Notes under the pieces: model-generated
Database searches by the model: none
The model's input: only the letters and a program-made list of their open reading frames with translations
Told to the model about the DNA's origin: nothing
Source: Streptomyces griseus
GTDB lineage: Bacteria > Actinomycetota > Actinomycetes > Streptomycetales > Streptomycetaceae
Length of the DNA: 64,000 bases
Reading direction: 5' to 3'
Assembly: GCF_900460065.1 (NCBI RefSeq)
Contig: NZ_UAVD01000032.1
Span: forward strand, 124,001 to 188,000
Part shown: one piece after another, positions 1 to 7,207 of the stretch
How positions within the stretch are numbered: position 1 is the first letter of the stretch
How the letters are laid out: the number at the start of each line of letters is the position of its first letter
Translations under genes and position numbers: made by a program

Positions 1-425
1 TCGGGCAGGCCGGAGGGGGCCGCCCCCGGCGGCAGGTACAGCAGCCGCTCGCCCTCCGGGGCCGTCACCTCGTACCCGGTCCCCGGCGCGTCCATCGCCA
101 CCGCCCGCACCCGGTGCCCGCTGATCAGCGTCAGGACCTGGCCGTCCGGCACCCGGCCGGCCGGCGGCAGCAGGGCGGGCAGTTCGACGGCGGGCCCGTC
201 GTGCGGGTGCGTCAGCAGCACCTGCCGGACCGCGCCCAGCGAACGCCCCGCACGGGCGGCGGCGAACACCGCCCCGGGGGTGAGGTCCAGCAGCAGCGCG
301 TCATCGACGAGCAGCGCGGTCGCGGCCCGCGCCCACGGGCCGCGGGCCGAGGCGCAGGCGGCGCAGGGGCAGGAGGGGCGCGGCAGCCCGTCGGGGGCTC
401 CGGTGCCGAGCAGAGTCAGTTCCAC
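1..425 (-). CDS. Cobalamin biosynthesis CobU-type protein with N-terminal MBL-like domain (partial, 5' end only)
   Basis: Only the N-terminal ~141 residues lie in the window. The reading frame is open from a GTG at 425 to the left edge, with a GGGAGG ribosome binding site just upstream. The protein starts VELTLLGTGAPDG, followed by closely spaced cysteines (CPCAAC) and a THPHDGPA motif near residue 74, which resemble the metal-binding loop of the metallo-beta-lactamase fold. In Streptomyces this N-terminus is, from memory, fused to adenosylcobinamide kinase/adenosylcobinamide-phosphate guanylyltransferase (CobU); that half would lie outside the window, so the cobalamin role is inferred. A stand-alone MBL-fold protein is the alternative. 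It is divergent from the small gene at 505, with 79 bases between the two starts. Confidence 0.6.
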   Translation of the reverse strand, partial: MELTLLGTGAPDGLPRPSCPCAACASARGPWARAATALLVDDALLLDLTPGAVFAAARAGRSLGAVRQVLLTHPHDGPAVELPALLPPAGRVPDGQVLTLISGHRVRAVAMDAPGTGYEVTAPEGERLLYLPPGAAPSGLP

Positions 426-504
426 ACCTTGATCCTCCCGTGTCCCCGCGCGAGGTGCGCGTCCGGCTACGCTTCGGGAAGCAACGTGACTCATGGAGGC
501 TGGC

Positions 505-714
505 ATGGCGTGGACGTGGCGGTTCGAGAAGTCCGACGGTACGGAGACGGAGCCGGCGCTGCAGCCGGAGGAGTTCACCACGCAGGGCGACGCGGAGTCC
601 TGGATCGGTGAGTTCTGGAAGGAGCTCCTGGAGGGCGGCGCCGCCCAGGTGACGCTCCTCGAGGACTCCACCAAGATCTACGGCCCGATGAGCCTGCAGG
701 CCGACGGCGCCTGA
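505..714 (+). CDS. Small conserved acidic protein, function unknown (69 aa)
   Basis: A 69-residue acidic protein beginning MAWTWRFEKSDGT, with no signal peptide, membrane segment or metal motif. The ATG at 505 is chosen because a clean GGAGG (495-499) sits five bases upstream; the ATG at 493 overlaps that site and is unlikely to be used. Codon third positions are strongly GC, so this looks like a real gene. I recall homologues of this length in other Streptomyces but no function. It is divergent from the cobalamin gene and followed by a strong hairpin at 746-788. Confidence 0.75.
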   Translation: MAWTWRFEKSDGTETEPALQPEEFTTQGDAESWIGEFWKELLEGGAAQVTLLEDSTKIYGPMSLQADGA

Positions 715-745
715 CCCACGGGGCCCCGGGGCGAAGCGGGCGGCG

Positions 746-788
746 GAAGGGCGGGTGGTCCGGGGACTCCCCGCACCACCCGCCCTTC
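746..788. terminator. Bidirectional terminator hairpin
   Basis: A perfect 14-base stem (746-759 with 775-788) encloses a smaller GGGG/CCCC stem. It lies between the convergent 69-aa gene and the HtrA-like gene, so it can serve both. Confidence 0.75.
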
Positions 789-900
789 GGGCGTCTTGCG
801 CCCGGCTCTCCCCGTGCGCGGCCGGGCCTTTGCCGCTCCGCGTCCGTCCGCCACGGCGGGCAGCCCGGCCCTCCCCGCGCGGTCGGACCCTCCCGCGCTC

Positions 901-1989
901 TCAGATCTCCCCGAGCGTGACCTCCGCCGTCCGGCTGTCGCCGTCGCGCGTGTACGTCACGGTCACCTTCTGGCCCGGCTCGTCGCCCGCCAGCGCCTCG
1001 GAGAGCGAGGTGATCGTGGTGACCTCGCTGTCCCCGATCTTCGTGATGGTGTCCCCGGGCCTCAGCCCCGCGTCGTCCGCCGCGCCGCCCCGGTCCACGC
1101 TGACCAGCGCCACCCCGGCCGGGCGGTAGCTGTCGTCGACGACCGTGCGCCCCGTGATGTTCAGCGCCGCCCGGCCCGAATCGGTGACCCTGCCGTCCTT
1201 GATGATCTGGTCGGCGACCGTCTTCACCATCGAGACGGGGATCGCGAAGCCGATGCCCGGCGCCGCGCTGTCGCCCATCTGCGGGTCGGTCGCCGCGAGG
1301 GTCGGAATGCCGATCACCTGGCTGTCCAGGTTGACGAGCGCCCCGCCGCTGTTGCCCGGGTTGATCGCGGCGGACGTCTGCACCATGTTGGCGATCGTCG
1401 CCCCCGTGCCGCCGCCCGTCCGGCCCTCGCTCACGGTCCGGCCGAGCGCGGAGACGATGCCCTGGGTGACACTGCTGGACAGGCCGAGAGGCGAGCCCAT
1501 CGCCAGGACGATCTGCCCGACCTCGACCTTCTCCGCGTCGCCGAACTTCGCGGCCCGCAGCCCGTCCGGCACCTCGTCGAGCTTGATCACCGCCAGGTCC
1601 TGCTCCGGATAGGAGGAGACCAGCGAGGCGCTCAGCACCGCCTCCCCGGTGGCGACGCTGACCTTGAACTTCTTCTCGTCACCGACCACATGGGCGTTGG
1701 TGACGATGTGCCCCCTGTCGTCGTACACGATCCCGGAGCCGAGCCCCTCCGAGGCGTCGATCTGCACCACCGACGGCAGCACGTCGTTGATGACGTCCTG
1801 GTAGGCGTTCTCCAGGTCGTCGGGGGCGCGCTTCGCCGAACCCTGAGCCGTACCGGACGCACTGGCTTCGGGGGCCAAAGCCGCCGGACTCGTACCGGAG
1901 CAGCCGCCCGCCAGGGCGATGGCGCAGACGGCCGCGGACAGGGGAAGCAGCAGCCCGCGCGCCCGGCCGCGGAAAGGGGATACGTCCAT
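901..1989 (-). CDS. Trypsin-like serine protease with PDZ domain (HtrA/DegP-like lipoprotein)
   Basis: A 362-residue secreted, probably lipid-anchored protease for envelope quality control. A signal peptide ends in a lipobox (LAGGC, Cys30). The catalytic triad is visible as His100 (TNAHVV), Asp131 (EQDLAVI) and Ser214 (NPGNSGGAL). A C-terminal PDZ domain spans roughly residues 265-355 (GLRPGDTITKIGD). The ATG at 1989 is preferred over the upstream in-frame ATG at 2109, because the longer form would overlap the neighbouring methyltransferase and bury the signal peptide. Length and domain order fit one-PDZ actinobacterial HtrA proteins. Specific substrates cannot be read from the sequence. Confidence 0.88.
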   Translation of the reverse strand: MDVSPFRGRARGLLLPLSAAVCAIALAGGCSGTSPAALAPEASASGTAQGSAKRAPDDLENAYQDVINDVLPSVVQIDASEGLGSGIVYDDRGHIVTNAHVVGDEKKFKVSVATGEAVLSASLVSSYPEQDLAVIKLDEVPDGLRAAKFGDAEKVEVGQIVLAMGSPLGLSSSVTQGIVSALGRTVSEGRTGGGTGATIANMVQTSAAINPGNSGGALVNLDSQVIGIPTLAATDPQMGDSAAPGIGFAIPVSMVKTVADQIIKDGRVTDSGRAALNITGRTVVDDSYRPAGVALVSVDRGGAADDAGLRPGDTITKIGDSEVTTITSLSEALAGDEPGQKVTVTYTRDGDSRTAEVTLGEI

Positions 1990-2068
1990 ATCCGGAGTCT
2001 GGGGCCCGCCCCGTCCGGATGCCCGAACTGATGAGCCGAACGGGCCCGGCCCCGTGACGCGACCCGCG

Positions 2069-2863
2069 TCAGCCGCGCACGCCGCACAGGTGCAGCAGCG
2101 CCGCCACACCCCGGTAGGGGTCGGTCCGCCCGGCCCGGTCCTCCAGGGTCAGGACCCGCTCCAGCTCCTCGGCCGGCAGCTCCACGTCGTTGCCGACGTT
2201 GTCCGTGAAGACCCGCACCCCGTACCAGGCGTGCAGCGGCGCGGCGATCCCCGCGAGCGTGGCCCGCAGCGCGCCGAGCCGGTCGGCCCGCACGGTGAGG
2301 CCGAGGCGGTTGGTGTACGTCGCGGTGTCGAAGGCCGTCAGTGCCGCGCCGAAGTCACCCGCGAGCCCCGGGCGCATCGCGAGGGCGTCCGCGTTCCGTA
2401 CGAGCAGGGAGAGCAGCCCGCCGGGGGCCAGCATCCGGGCGAGCCCGGCCAGCATCGGGTCCGGCTCCTCGACGTACATCAGGACGCCGTGGCACAGCAC
2501 CACGTCGAAACTGCCGGGCAGGAAGTGCACCCCGGTGTCCCGGCCGTCGCCCTCGATGAGCCTGACCCGCTCCCGGATGCCCTCCGGCTCGGTCTCCAGG
2601 GACGCGCGGGCCGCCGCCAGCATCGCGTGGTTCGACTCCAGGCCGGTCACCGAGTGACCGGCCCGCGCCAGACGCAGCGCCTGGGTGCCCTGGCCCATGC
2701 CGACGTCCAGCACGCGCAGCCGCTGACCCACCGGGAAACGCCCGGCTATCTGCTCGTCCAGCTGGCGCGCGACCAGCTCCTGGCGGACCTGGTTGCGTAC
2801 GCCGCCGAGACCCGCCAGCCACGCCGAGGAGGCCCCGGTGAAGCCGGAGGCCTCCGTGCTCAG
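2069..2863 (-). CDS. SAM-dependent methyltransferase (class I), probable CTG start
   Basis: A 264-residue class I methyltransferase. Motif I, VLDVGMGQGT, is at about residues 51-60, followed by an acidic motif II region and a GSFDVVLCHGVLMYV motif IV. It resembles actinobacterial SmtA/UbiE-like methyltransferases; the substrate is unknown. The start is unusual. No in-frame ATG, GTG or TTG exists near the N-terminus, but a CTG at 2863 overlaps the stop codon of the upstream DUF3043 gene (CTGA) and has GGAGAG five bases upstream. That is the usual arrangement for coupled start/stop overlaps, so CTG initiation is inferred. The only ATG upstream (3130) would overlap the neighbour by 270 bases. 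Confidence 0.8.
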   Translation of the reverse strand: MSTEASGFTGASSAWLAGLGGVRNQVRQELVARQLDEQIAGRFPVGQRLRVLDVGMGQGTQALRLARAGHSVTGLESNHAMLAAARASLETEPEGIRERVRLIEGDGRDTGVHFLPGSFDVVLCHGVLMYVEEPDPMLAGLARMLAPGGLLSLLVRNADALAMRPGLAGDFGAALTAFDTATYTNRLGLTVRADRLGALRATLAGIAAPLHAWYGVRVFTDNVGNDVELPAEELERVLTLEDRAGRTDPYRGVAALLHLCGVRG

Positions 2864-3459
2864 GGCCGCTCTCCGCGCTTGACCTGCGGCTTCGGGAGCC
2901 GCAGTCGACGCATCTGGAGCGTGCGCATCAGGCCGTAGGCCACGGCTCCGCGCTTCGGCGTGTCCGGGAACCGCTCGCGCAGCTGCTTCTTCAGCCGCAG
3001 CGAGAGACCGATCGAGTCGATCACGATCAGGATGATCACGCCGAGCCAGAGCAGCAGCGAGATGCTCTGGATGTTCTGCACCTGGATCACGCTGAGGATC
3101 AGGATGATCACGGCGAGCGGCAGGAACCACTCGGCGATGTGGAAGCGCGAGTCCACGTAGTCGCGGACGAAGCGCCGGACCGGGCCCTTGTCGCGGACCG
3201 GGAGGTAGCGCTCGTCGCCCGAGGCGAGCGCCTCGCGCTGCCTGGCCAGGTCGGCGCGGCGCGCTTCGCGCTGGCGCTTCATGGCCGCCTTGCGGTCGGT
3301 CGGCGCGCCGGACGCGGCACGGCGGCGCTGCGACTGGGCCTCGCTGCGCTTGGGGGTGGGGCGACCCTTGGGAGCCTGCGGGTCGCGGGGCTGCTGGGAG
3401 AGGTCCGCCGTCACCTTGTCGGTGGGGGCCTTCTCTGTCTTGGCACGGCTACGGAACAC
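2860..3459 (-). CDS. DUF3043 family membrane protein
   Basis: A 199-residue protein with a basic, lysine/arginine-rich hydrophilic N-terminal half (about 100 residues) and two adjacent hydrophobic segments near residues 110-160 (AEWFLPLAVIILILSV and LLLWLGVIILIVIDSIG), then a basic tail. This fits the DUF3043 family of actinobacterial membrane proteins, which has no known function. GTG at 3459 is taken as the start; a TTG three codons upstream is possible, and no strong ribosome binding site separates them. It overlaps the methyltransferase start by four bases, so the two are probably co-translated, and it is divergent from pspA. Confidence 0.85.
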   Translation of the reverse strand: MFRSRAKTEKAPTDKVTADLSQQPRDPQAPKGRPTPKRSEAQSQRRRAASGAPTDRKAAMKRQREARRADLARQREALASGDERYLPVRDKGPVRRFVRDYVDSRFHIAEWFLPLAVIILILSVIQVQNIQSISLLLWLGVIILIVIDSIGLSLRLKKQLRERFPDTPKRGAVAYGLMRTLQMRRLRLPKPQVKRGERP

Positions 3460-3766
3460 AAAACCCAAGGGTACGGGGTCGGCGCGCGGGCCCGGAGACC
3501 CGGGCGGGAACGATCCGGCAACGGACGGCGTCCTCGGATGTGTCCCGACGGTGCGATACGGGTGTCAACCACCCGTTCCCGCACCCGTCACCAGGATGTC
3601 CCGGGTCCCCGCCTACACCCTGGGCGGGAGTGTTCACGGGGCGCACTCGTCCTTGGGGAGGAGCACATCGACGTCCGAACAGTGCGGTAATAGAGACAGG
3701 GCCCGTACTGTGGGTTCTATCGGGAGTGCTGGAGCTCAGTCCGTCAGAAGGGGGCGCGCGAAGCCC
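3460..3766. promoter_or_regulatory. Divergent promoter region of the DUF3043 gene and pspA, with an inverted repeat
   Basis: This 307-base gene-free stretch must hold promoters for both divergent operons. The clearest structure is a perfect inverted repeat, ACGGGTG-N5-CACCCGT (3558-3576), the size of a dimeric repressor site. A TAATAG near 3688-3693 could be a -10 element for pspA, but I see no convincing -35. No small ORF with a ribosome binding site is apparent. Confidence 0.4.
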
Positions 3767-4564
3767 ATGAGCGGTGTCATGAAGCGTATGGGGATGATCT
3801 TCCGCGCGAAGGCAAACAAGGCCCTTGACCGGGCCGAGGATCCGCGCGAGACCCTCGATTACTCGTACCAGAAGCAGCTGGAGCTGCTGCAGAAGGTGCG
3901 CCGCGGCGTCGCCGACGTGGCGACGTCCCGCAAGCGCCTGGAGCTGCAGCTGAACCAGTTGCAGGGCCAGTCGTCCAAGCTGGAGGACCAGGGCCGCAAG
4001 GCGCTGGCGCTGGGCCGCGAGGACCTGGCGCGCGAGGCGCTGTCCCGGCGCGCCGCGCTCCAGCAGCAGGTCACCGACCTGGAGACGCAGCACGCGACGC
4101 TGCAGGGCGAGGAGGAGAAGCTCACCCTCGCGGCCCAGCGGCTCCAGGCCAAGGTCGACGCCTTCCGCACGAAGAAGGAGACCATCAAGGCCACCTACAC
4201 GGCGGCCCAGGCCCAGACCCGGATCGGCGAGGCCTTCACCGGCATCTCCGAGGAGATGGGCGACGTCGGCCTCGCCATCCAGCGGGCCGAGGACAAGACG
4301 CAGCAGCTCCAGGCGCGGGCCGGCGCCATCGACGAGCTGCTCGCCTCCGGCGCCCTGGACGACCCGACCGGCACGGCGAAGGACGACATCGCCGCCGAAC
4401 TGGACCGGATCTCCGGCGGCAGCGACGTGGAGCTGGAGCTGCAGCGCATGAAGGCCGAGCTGGCCGGTGGTTCCTCGTCCTCGCAGCAGGCCATCGAGGG
4501 CGGCGCACAGGACGGCGCTCAGCAGTCGCAGCAGTCGTCCCCGCACAAGTTCGACAAGCAGTGA
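3767..4564 (+). CDS. pspA: PspA/IM30 family phage-shock-type membrane-stress protein
   Basis: A 265-residue protein that is almost entirely alpha-helical coiled coil (about residues 30-215), with the family's N-terminal stretch MKRMGMIFRAKANKALDRAEDP that forms the membrane-binding helix. The PspA/IM30/Vipp1 family are ESCRT-III-like peripheral membrane proteins that assemble on damaged membrane. The C-terminus is a low-complexity Ser/Gln-rich tail. ATG 3767 follows a GAAGGGGG; ATG 3779 (MKRMGM) is an alternative start that begins exactly at the conserved helix. The next gene, 10 bases downstream, encodes the PspAA partner. Confidence 0.93.
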   Translation: MSGVMKRMGMIFRAKANKALDRAEDPRETLDYSYQKQLELLQKVRRGVADVATSRKRLELQLNQLQGQSSKLEDQGRKALALGREDLAREALSRRAALQQQVTDLETQHATLQGEEEKLTLAAQRLQAKVDAFRTKKETIKATYTAAQAQTRIGEAFTGISEEMGDVGLAIQRAEDKTQQLQARAGAIDELLASGALDDPTGTAKDDIAAELDRISGGSDVELELQRMKAELAGGSSSSQQAIEGGAQDGAQQSQQSSPHKFDKQ

Positions 4565-4574
4565 GGGCAGCGTC

Positions 4575-4853
4575 ATGATCGTACGGATCATGGGGGAGGG
4601 CCAGGTCAAGCTGGCCGACAGTCACTTCGTCGAACTGAACGAGCTCGACGATGTTTTGCTCAAGGAGATGGAGAGCGGCGACGGCCCCGGCTTCCGCTCG
4701 ACCCTCCACGCGCTCCTGGACAAGGTGCGAGAGCTCGGCACTCCGCTCCCGGACGACTCCCTGGAGCCGTCCGAGCTGATCCTGCCGGCGCCCGACGCCA
4801 CCCTCGAAGACGTCACCGCCATGCTCAGCGACGAGGGGCTCATCCCCAACTGA
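4575..4853 (+). CDS. pspAA: PspA-associated protein PspAA
   Basis: A 92-residue protein (MIVRIMGEGQVKLAD...) matching the small PspAA-domain proteins encoded next to actinobacterial pspA. It starts 10 bases after the pspA stop and surely shares its transcript. PspAA domains are thought to act with PspA in the membrane-stress response; the mechanism is not established. There are no membrane segments. The acidic, hydrophobic C-terminus (TLEDVTAMLSDEGLIPN) is compatible with a protein-protein contact. Confidence 0.88.
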   Translation: MIVRIMGEGQVKLADSHFVELNELDDVLLKEMESGDGPGFRSTLHALLDKVRELGTPLPDDSLEPSELILPAPDATLEDVTAMLSDEGLIPN

Positions 4854-5011
4854 AGGCCACGGGCCGGCCCCCGGCGGGCCCGTGGATCGCCGCACCGGCA
4901 CCCCGCACCCCTGCCCCGCGCCCGGTCCGCCGGACGCGGGGCAGGGGTGCTCCGGGACCTTCCCCGCGAAGGCTCCCGTCCCCGTGCGGGGGCCGCGTAC
5001 CGTAGCTGGAC

Positions 5012-6289
5012 GTGACCACCCTCTCGTCCGGCTTCGCGCGCGCCCGCCGCTGGCTCCGGGACCACCCCCTCGCGTTCGACGCGGCCCTCGCCCTCGGCGC
5101 CCTCGTCGCGATGATCGCCGGCTCGTTCGCGGACCCGGGCACCGGACACGGGCCGACCTTCGGCACCCGCACCCCCGGGCCGCTCAGCGTGGTCCTGATG
5201 GTCCTCGCCGCCGTGGCCCTGGTCCTGCGGCGCCGGCGTCCGATGGCGGTGCTCGCCGCCACCGGGACCCTCTCGGCGACCGAGTACATCCTGATGGACC
5301 CGCCCGCCCCGGTCGTCATGAGCACGGTCATCGCCCTCTACACCGTCGCCTCGCGCACCGACCGCCCCACCACCTGGCGGGTCGGCCTGCTGACCATGGG
5401 GGCGCTGACGGCGGCCTCCATGGTCTTCGGCTCGACGCCCTGGTACAGCCAGGAGAACCTCGGTGTGTTCGCCTGGACCGGGATGGCCGGGGCCGCCGGG
5501 GACGCGGTGCGCAGCAGACGCGCGTTCGTCGACGCCATCCGGGAACGCGCCGAGCGCGCCGAGCGCACCCGCGAGGAGGAGGCCCGCCGCCGGGTCGCCG
5601 AGGAGCGGCTGCGGATCGCACGGGACCTCCACGACGTCGTCGCTCACCACATCGCCCTGGTCAACGTCCAGGCCGGGGTGGCCGCCCACGTCATGGACAG
5701 ACGCCCGGACCAGGCCAAGGAGGCGCTCGCCCACGTCCGCGACGCCAGCCGCTCCGCGCTCAACGAACTCCGGGTCACCGTCGGCCTCCTGCGCCAGCAG
5801 GGCGACCCCGAGGCGCCGACCGAACCGGCCCCCGGGCTCGCCGTGCTCGGCGAGCTGGTCGACACCTTCCGCAACGCCGGGCTCCCCGTCGAGGTGGCCG
5901 GCTCCGACCACGGCGAGCGGCTGCCCGCCGCCGTCGACCTGGCCGCGTACCGGGTCATCCAGGAAGCCCTGACCAACGTCCGCAAGCACGCGGGCGCCGG
6001 GGCCAGGGCCGAGGTGAGCGTCGTACGGGTGGGCGCCACCGCCGAGGTCACCGTCCTCGACAACGGCCGGGGGTGCGCCGCCCGGCCGCCCGGAGCCGAC
6101 GACGACCCGGAGAGCGGCCGTCACGGCCTGGTCGGCATGCGCGAACGCGTCACCGCCCTCGGCGGGGCCCTCACCGCGGGCCCTCGGTACGGCGGCGGTT
6201 TCCGGGTCCATGCGATCCTTCCGGTCGAGGCCCGCACGGGTGAACCGGAGCGGCCGGGCACAGCGGGCGGAACGGGGCTCTGCCGATGA
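5012..6289 (+). CDS. Two-component sensor histidine kinase (HisKA_3 / NarL-partner type)
   Basis: A 425-residue integral-membrane kinase. Four or five hydrophobic segments occupy roughly residues 20-160. They are followed by a charged linker and a HisKA_3 dimerisation domain with the phospho-acceptor His207 (RIARDLHDVVAHH), then an HATPase_c domain with an N-box (IQEALTNVRKHA) and a G-box (DNGRG ... GLVGMRERV). The kinase start is GTG 5012. Its stop overlaps the ATG of the response-regulator gene, so the pair is translationally coupled. The architecture is DesK-like, but the sensed signal is unknown. The RND transporter gene immediately downstream is the most likely target, judging only from position. 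Confidence 0.9.
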   Translation: MTTLSSGFARARRWLRDHPLAFDAALALGALVAMIAGSFADPGTGHGPTFGTRTPGPLSVVLMVLAAVALVLRRRRPMAVLAATGTLSATEYILMDPPAPVVMSTVIALYTVASRTDRPTTWRVGLLTMGALTAASMVFGSTPWYSQENLGVFAWTGMAGAAGDAVRSRRAFVDAIRERAERAERTREEEARRRVAEERLRIARDLHDVVAHHIALVNVQAGVAAHVMDRRPDQAKEALAHVRDASRSALNELRVTVGLLRQQGDPEAPTEPAPGLAVLGELVDTFRNAGLPVEVAGSDHGERLPAAVDLAAYRVIQEALTNVRKHAGAGARAEVSVVRVGATAEVTVLDNGRGCAARPPGADDDPESGRHGLVGMRERVTALGGALTAGPRYGGGFRVHAILPVEARTGEPERPGTAGGTGLCR

Positions 6290-7020
6290 CCCAGCCGACA
6301 CCGGCGCCGGAACCGACGACCGGACCGCGGCAGGCCCCCATCAAGGTGCTGCTCGCCGACGACCAGGCGCTGCTGCGCAGCGCGTTCCGGGTGCTGGTGG
6401 ACTCCGAGCCGGACATGGTGGTGGTCGGCGAGGCCGCCGACGGGGCCCAGGCCGTCGACATGGCCCGCGCCTCGGGCGCCGACGTGGTGCTCATGGACAT
6501 CCGGATGCCGGGCACCGACGGACTCGCCGCCACCCGCATGATCAGCGCGGACCCCGAGCTGTCCGCGGTGCGGGTGGTCATGCTCACCACCTTCGAGGTC
6601 GACGAGTACGTGGTCCAGTCGCTGCGCGCCGGAGCATCCGGCTTCCTGGGCAAGGGCGCGGAGCCGGATGAGCTCCTCAACGCCATCCGGATCGCCGCGG
6701 CGGGCGAGGCGCTGCTCTCGCCGGCGGCGACCAAGGGGCTCATCGCCACGTTCCTGGCCCAGGGCGGCAGTTCGGGGGAGGGGCCGGACAGCGCGGAGTA
6801 CGCGGAGCGGCTGGCGGCGCTCACCGGCCGGGAACGCGAGGTGCTGGTGCAGGTCGCGGGCGGCCACTCCAACGACCGGATCGCCGAGCGGCTCGCGGTC
6901 AGCCCGCTCACCGTCAAGACCCATGTGAACCGGGCGATGGCGAAGCTGGGAGCCCGGGACCGGGCCCAACTGGTGGTCATCGCCTATGAATCGGGCCTGG
7001 TGCGACCCCGGGCGGAGTGA
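6286..7020 (+). CDS. LuxR/NarL-family response regulator
   Basis: A 244-residue regulator with an N-terminal receiver domain (phospho-acceptor Asp71 in VVLMDIRMPG; conserved Thr in MLTTFE; Lys in GKGAEPDEL) and a C-terminal LuxR helix-turn-helix (LTGREREVLVQVAGG ... VSPLTVKTHVNRAMAKL, about 178-235). It is coupled to the preceding kinase by an ATGA overlap and ends 187 bases before the RND transporter gene, whose upstream region holds a tandem CGGCGTAC repeat that could be its binding site. Target genes are otherwise unknown. Confidence 0.92.
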   Translation: MTQPTPAPEPTTGPRQAPIKVLLADDQALLRSAFRVLVDSEPDMVVVGEAADGAQAVDMARASGADVVLMDIRMPGTDGLAATRMISADPELSAVRVVMLTTFEVDEYVVQSLRAGASGFLGKGAEPDELLNAIRIAAAGEALLSPAATKGLIATFLAQGGSSGEGPDSAEYAERLAALTGREREVLVQVAGGHSNDRIAERLAVSPLTVKTHVNRAMAKLGARDRAQLVVIAYESGLVRPRAE

Positions 7021-7033
7021 CCGGACGGAGGTT

Positions 7034-7051
7034 CGGCGTACAGCGGCGTAC
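7034..7051 (+). promoter_or_regulatory. Tandem CGGCGTAC repeat upstream of the RND transporter, candidate regulator site
   Basis: Two exact CGGCGTAC octamers (7034-7041 and 7044-7051) repeat with a 10-base period. That places them on the same helical face, about 155 bases upstream of the transporter ATG and just after the response-regulator gene. LuxR-type regulators commonly bind such repeats. Assignment to this regulator is inference. Confidence 0.4.
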
Positions 7052-7207
7052 TCCACCTGCGGTATGCGCGGCATAAGAAAGCAGCCCGGGGGGCGACGTT
7101 TCGGGGGCGCGGAGCGGAGATCGTAGGACTGGGCTGGAGGTGTGGGTCCCTGACGTCTTCCCCCTCCCCGCCCCCTGCCGCGTACGCCACAGAAGAGAGA
7201 CCCACCC

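Noticed and set aside
493..714. The ATG at 493 as start of the small acidic protein
   Set aside because: It overlaps the GGAGG that is ideally spaced for the ATG at 505.
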